From positions 11,021 through 18,171 of the forward strand of contig DUGD01000085.1 in NCBI GenBank assembly GCA_013331575.1: a DNA stretch of 7,151 bases, written 5' to 3'. A program made the translations under genes and the position numbers. This stretch comes from Candidatus Woesearchaeota archaeon. Its GTDB lineage: Archaea; Nanobdellota; Nanobdellia; Woesearchaeales; UBA525. The notes beneath the pieces are model-generated. The model was not told the DNA's origin. It searched no databases and saw only the letters and a list, made by a program, of their open reading frames with translations. Of this stretch, positions 5,617 through 7,151 are shown piece after piece (positions within the stretch are counted from its first letter, which is position 1; each line of letters opens with the position of its first letter).

Positions 5617-6605
5617 TCGGGCCATTGCATCAGCGAGATTCCGTTCCGCGCTGGTCGCGTAAGGGCGTCATGTACACGGTCGTCGCTCTTTTCATACTCA
5701 TCGCTATCAGCTCGATGTTCATGACGCAGATCCGTCGGCAACCGCATGACCGGTTCGTCGTGGTGGAGAGCCGTGTCCGGACGATGGACGCGTTTCTCGA
5801 CGATCTCGGGCAGGACAGCGCGCGTGCGGCGTACATCGCCGGATTCCGATCGCTCATCGCGATGGAACAGCACGTCACGACATCGGGAGATTACATCCAG
5901 GATCCTTCTGCTGCATTCATAGAGCTGTTCGTGAACGGCACCTACCAGAACGGATCGTTCGCCATCATGCGCAACGCGACGTTCGAAGAGTACCTCTCGC
6001 GTGTTCGCGCGCAGGCGCAGCGTCAGGGTATCGATTGCAATCTCACCGTTGTCCAGATATCATTGTGGCAGCGGCAACCGTGGAGTATCATGGTGAACTA
6101 CACGTTGAATATCAGTATCGTGGACGTCGGCGGCATCGCATCGTGGAATGTGCAACGCACCATGCTCGGCGAGGTGCCGATTATGGACATCCGCGATCCG
6201 CTTTATACCGGCAATACATACGCTCGTATACAGCGGGTGATAAAACCGACCAACATCACCGTCTTTGTCGACGATACGGGCAATCGCAACGATTCATCGG
6301 GGTTGCGCGATCACTTTAACCGTTCGTTATATGCCGCCGCCGGCCGTGGGCCTGATATCCTGATGCGTTTCGCCAATAATAACTCCGATAGCATCTATGG
6401 CATCGAATCATTAGTTGATATCGATGAGCTGGTGGCGCAGGGTCTGCCCGTCGATCTCGGGGCGACGGTGGTGGATTATCAGTACTTCTCCGGTGTCCCC
6501 GCCACCGCGTGCGACGTGCAGACTCTTCCTGATCGAATATCGTTCGTGGCAGATGATTTGGAGGTGTATGGGGTGGAAGGAGGGTTGTTGTATGATCCCT
6601 GCTAA
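5613..6605 (+). CDS. Membrane-anchored glycosylation-rich protein of an uncharacterised (probably DPANN) family
   Basis: Function is unknown; 330 residues. A basic N-terminus (WSRKG) leads into one membrane helix (VMYTVVALFILIAISS, about residues 19-39). The orientation is probably N-in, with about 290 residues outside. The K-G-V-M-Y-T junction looks like the pilin-type sites of its neighbours but has no acidic residue at +5 or +6. The ectodomain begins with a helical segment (about 45-140) and continues with strands. It has recognisable patterns: SRVRTMDAFLDDL, AYIAGFRSLIAMEQ, DPLYTGNTYARIQ, YGIESLVDIDEL and VVDYQYFSG. From memory, these match a protein repeatedly found in DPANN archaea beside vWA/pilin-like genes. 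It has ten sequons and three cysteines, one of them the last residue (YDPC). Start: GTG 5613 overlaps the previous stop (GTGA) and follows GAGGTG; ATG 5670 would remove the basic leader. Its context suggests a partner in the same surface assembly. Confidence 0.83.
   Translation: MIGPLHQRDSVPRWSRKGVMYTVVALFILIAISSMFMTQIRRQPHDRFVVVESRVRTMDAFLDDLGQDSARAAYIAGFRSLIAMEQHVTTSGDYIQDPSAAFIELFVNGTYQNGSFAIMRNATFEEYLSRVRAQAQRQGIDCNLTVVQISLWQRQPWSIMVNYTLNISIVDVGGIASWNVQRTMLGEVPIMDIRDPLYTGNTYARIQRVIKPTNITVFVDDTGNRNDSSGLRDHFNRSLYAAAGRGPDILMRFANNNSDSIYGIESLVDIDELVAQGLPVDLGATVVDYQYFSGVPATACDVQTLPDRISFVADDLEVYGVEGGLLYDPC
6577..6583 (+). promoter_or_regulatory. Strong Shine-Dalgarno AAGGAGG for the DUF192 gene
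   Basis: AAGGAGG lies eight bases before ATG 6592, inside the preceding gene. It fixes the start of a frame that overlaps that gene by 14 bases. Confidence 0.7.
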
Positions 6606-7151
6606 TACTGCCGCTAAGAAGCCTTTCGTAAAGCGTGATGCTGCGCGAACGTTCACTGCAGTGAATCCTGTGACCTCGTGGTCAGCTCCGCGTTCGTGCG
6701 TGGCCAACGAAACCCGCCGTGTAATCCTGCATCCTGCTCCTGCGTACGCCGCCACTCCGATATCCCAAGCGATAGGCCTGATGTTCGCTCGTGATGCGGG
6801 CGGGGCGGGGCACAGCGTCGTCTTCCCGTTCTCAGTACCCAAGCGAGACGCTGTGAGCATGTTCTTCGTACGTGACCCCATCGACATACTGCTTCTTGAT
6901 GGAGATTTTCGGGTGATGTGCATGCGTGAACGGCTGCTGCCTTGGCAGGTGTGGCTCTTGCCGGTTCACGCGTCATATATGATCGAGCTGCCTGCGGGCG
7001 TTATCCAGTCATCGAGGACCGCCATAGGTGATGTTATCGCGTTGCCCGCCCCTGATCGTTGCGTCCATATGTGGACTTTGCGTGAGTATGTTCTCTTCTT
7101 CGCATTCCAAACCGCGGTGTTCGCTATTCTTCTGATCATTGCGGCGGGGAT
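6592..7151 (+). CDS. DUF192/UPF0127 domain protein with C-terminal membrane segment, 3'-truncated
   Basis: This frame is open from ATG 6592 to the window edge (186 complete codons, no stop). Residues about 56-150 match the DUF192 (UPF0127, COG1430) pattern in order: SQAIGLMFARD (58-68), MFFVRDPIDILLLD (90-103), RVM (107-109), LLPW (115-118), IELPAG (131-136) and IGDVIAL (145-151). The family's biochemical role is not established; many members carry an N-terminal signal peptide or anchor and are exported. Here the first 50 residues are not hydrophobic (MIPANTAAKKPFVKRDAARTF). A hydrophobic segment instead begins after the domain (about residues 167-186, VLFFAFQTAVFAILLII) and runs to the edge. 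The 14-base overlap and strong AAGGAGG suggest co-expression with the pilin-like genes. It could be a tail-anchored protein or have further membrane helices beyond the window. Confidence 0.85.
   Translation, partial: MIPANTAAKKPFVKRDAARTFTAVNPVTSWSAPRSCVANETRRVILHPAPAYAATPISQAIGLMFARDAGGAGHSVVFPFSVPKRDAVSMFFVRDPIDILLLDGDFRVMCMRERLLPWQVWLLPVHASYMIELPAGVIQSSRTAIGDVIALPAPDRCVHMWTLREYVLFFAFQTAVFAILLIIAAG

Noticed and set aside
1..7151. CRISPR array, insertion sequence or integration site.
   Set aside because: I saw no spaced repeats of array type, no transposase or integrase motif, and no terminal inverted repeats; the window is occupied almost completely by seven plus-strand genes.

Overview
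This window appears to be archaeal and holds one operon-like surface-structure cluster next to an unrelated housekeeping gene. The evidence for Archaea is deoxyhypusine synthase at the left edge, a BRE/TATA-type promoter with a leaderless start, class III (archaeal prepilin-type) signal peptides such as G|QVVLEF and A|QSAMEY, and many N-X-S/T glycosylation sequons. Several proteins match, from memory of protein patterns, families that recur in DPANN archaea (Woesearchaeota, Micrarchaeota and Diapherotrites type genomes). DPANN is therefore my best guess for the lineage, but no marker here proves it. G+C looks moderate, slightly above 50 %. Genes are tightly packed and all on the + strand.

Layout. 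Positions 1-678 are the C-terminal two thirds of deoxyhypusine synthase, with every catalytic residue I can place conserved. Positions 679-855 are the only intergenic gap (177 bp). It carries several hairpins near the end of the synthase gene, a short inverted repeat, a BRE/TATA pair at 819-833, and no gene. From 856 to the right edge, six genes run head to tail. Four of the five junctions carry a clear Shine-Dalgarno sequence embedded in the last codons of the gene before, with 4-14 nt overlaps. At the remaining one (1286-1290) the site overlaps the preceding stop codon and the next gene follows after 8 nt.

The cluster. Two small pilin-like proteins (856-1287 and 1296-1721) have a glutamate at +5 of the predicted mature protein. 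Two larger ones (1718-2806 and 2803-5616) have an aspartate at +6 instead. The largest, 937 residues, has a von Willebrand factor A (vWA) domain with an intact MIDAS metal site and about 36 sequons. A fifth membrane-anchored, sequon-rich ectodomain protein (5613-6605) follows. The last gene (6592 to the window edge) is a DUF192/UPF0127-type domain protein that lacks an N-terminal export signal and gains a hydrophobic segment after the domain.

Interpretation. The set resembles the bacterial Tad minor pseudopilins TadE/TadF/TadG, where TadG is a pilin-like protein carrying vWA. I infer an EppA-type peptidase-processed, AglB-glycosylated pilus or surface assembly, with the vWA protein as a tip or adhesive subunit. 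No secretion ATPase, TadC/FlaJ-like platform protein or peptidase gene is visible in the window, so assembly by such machinery is inference.
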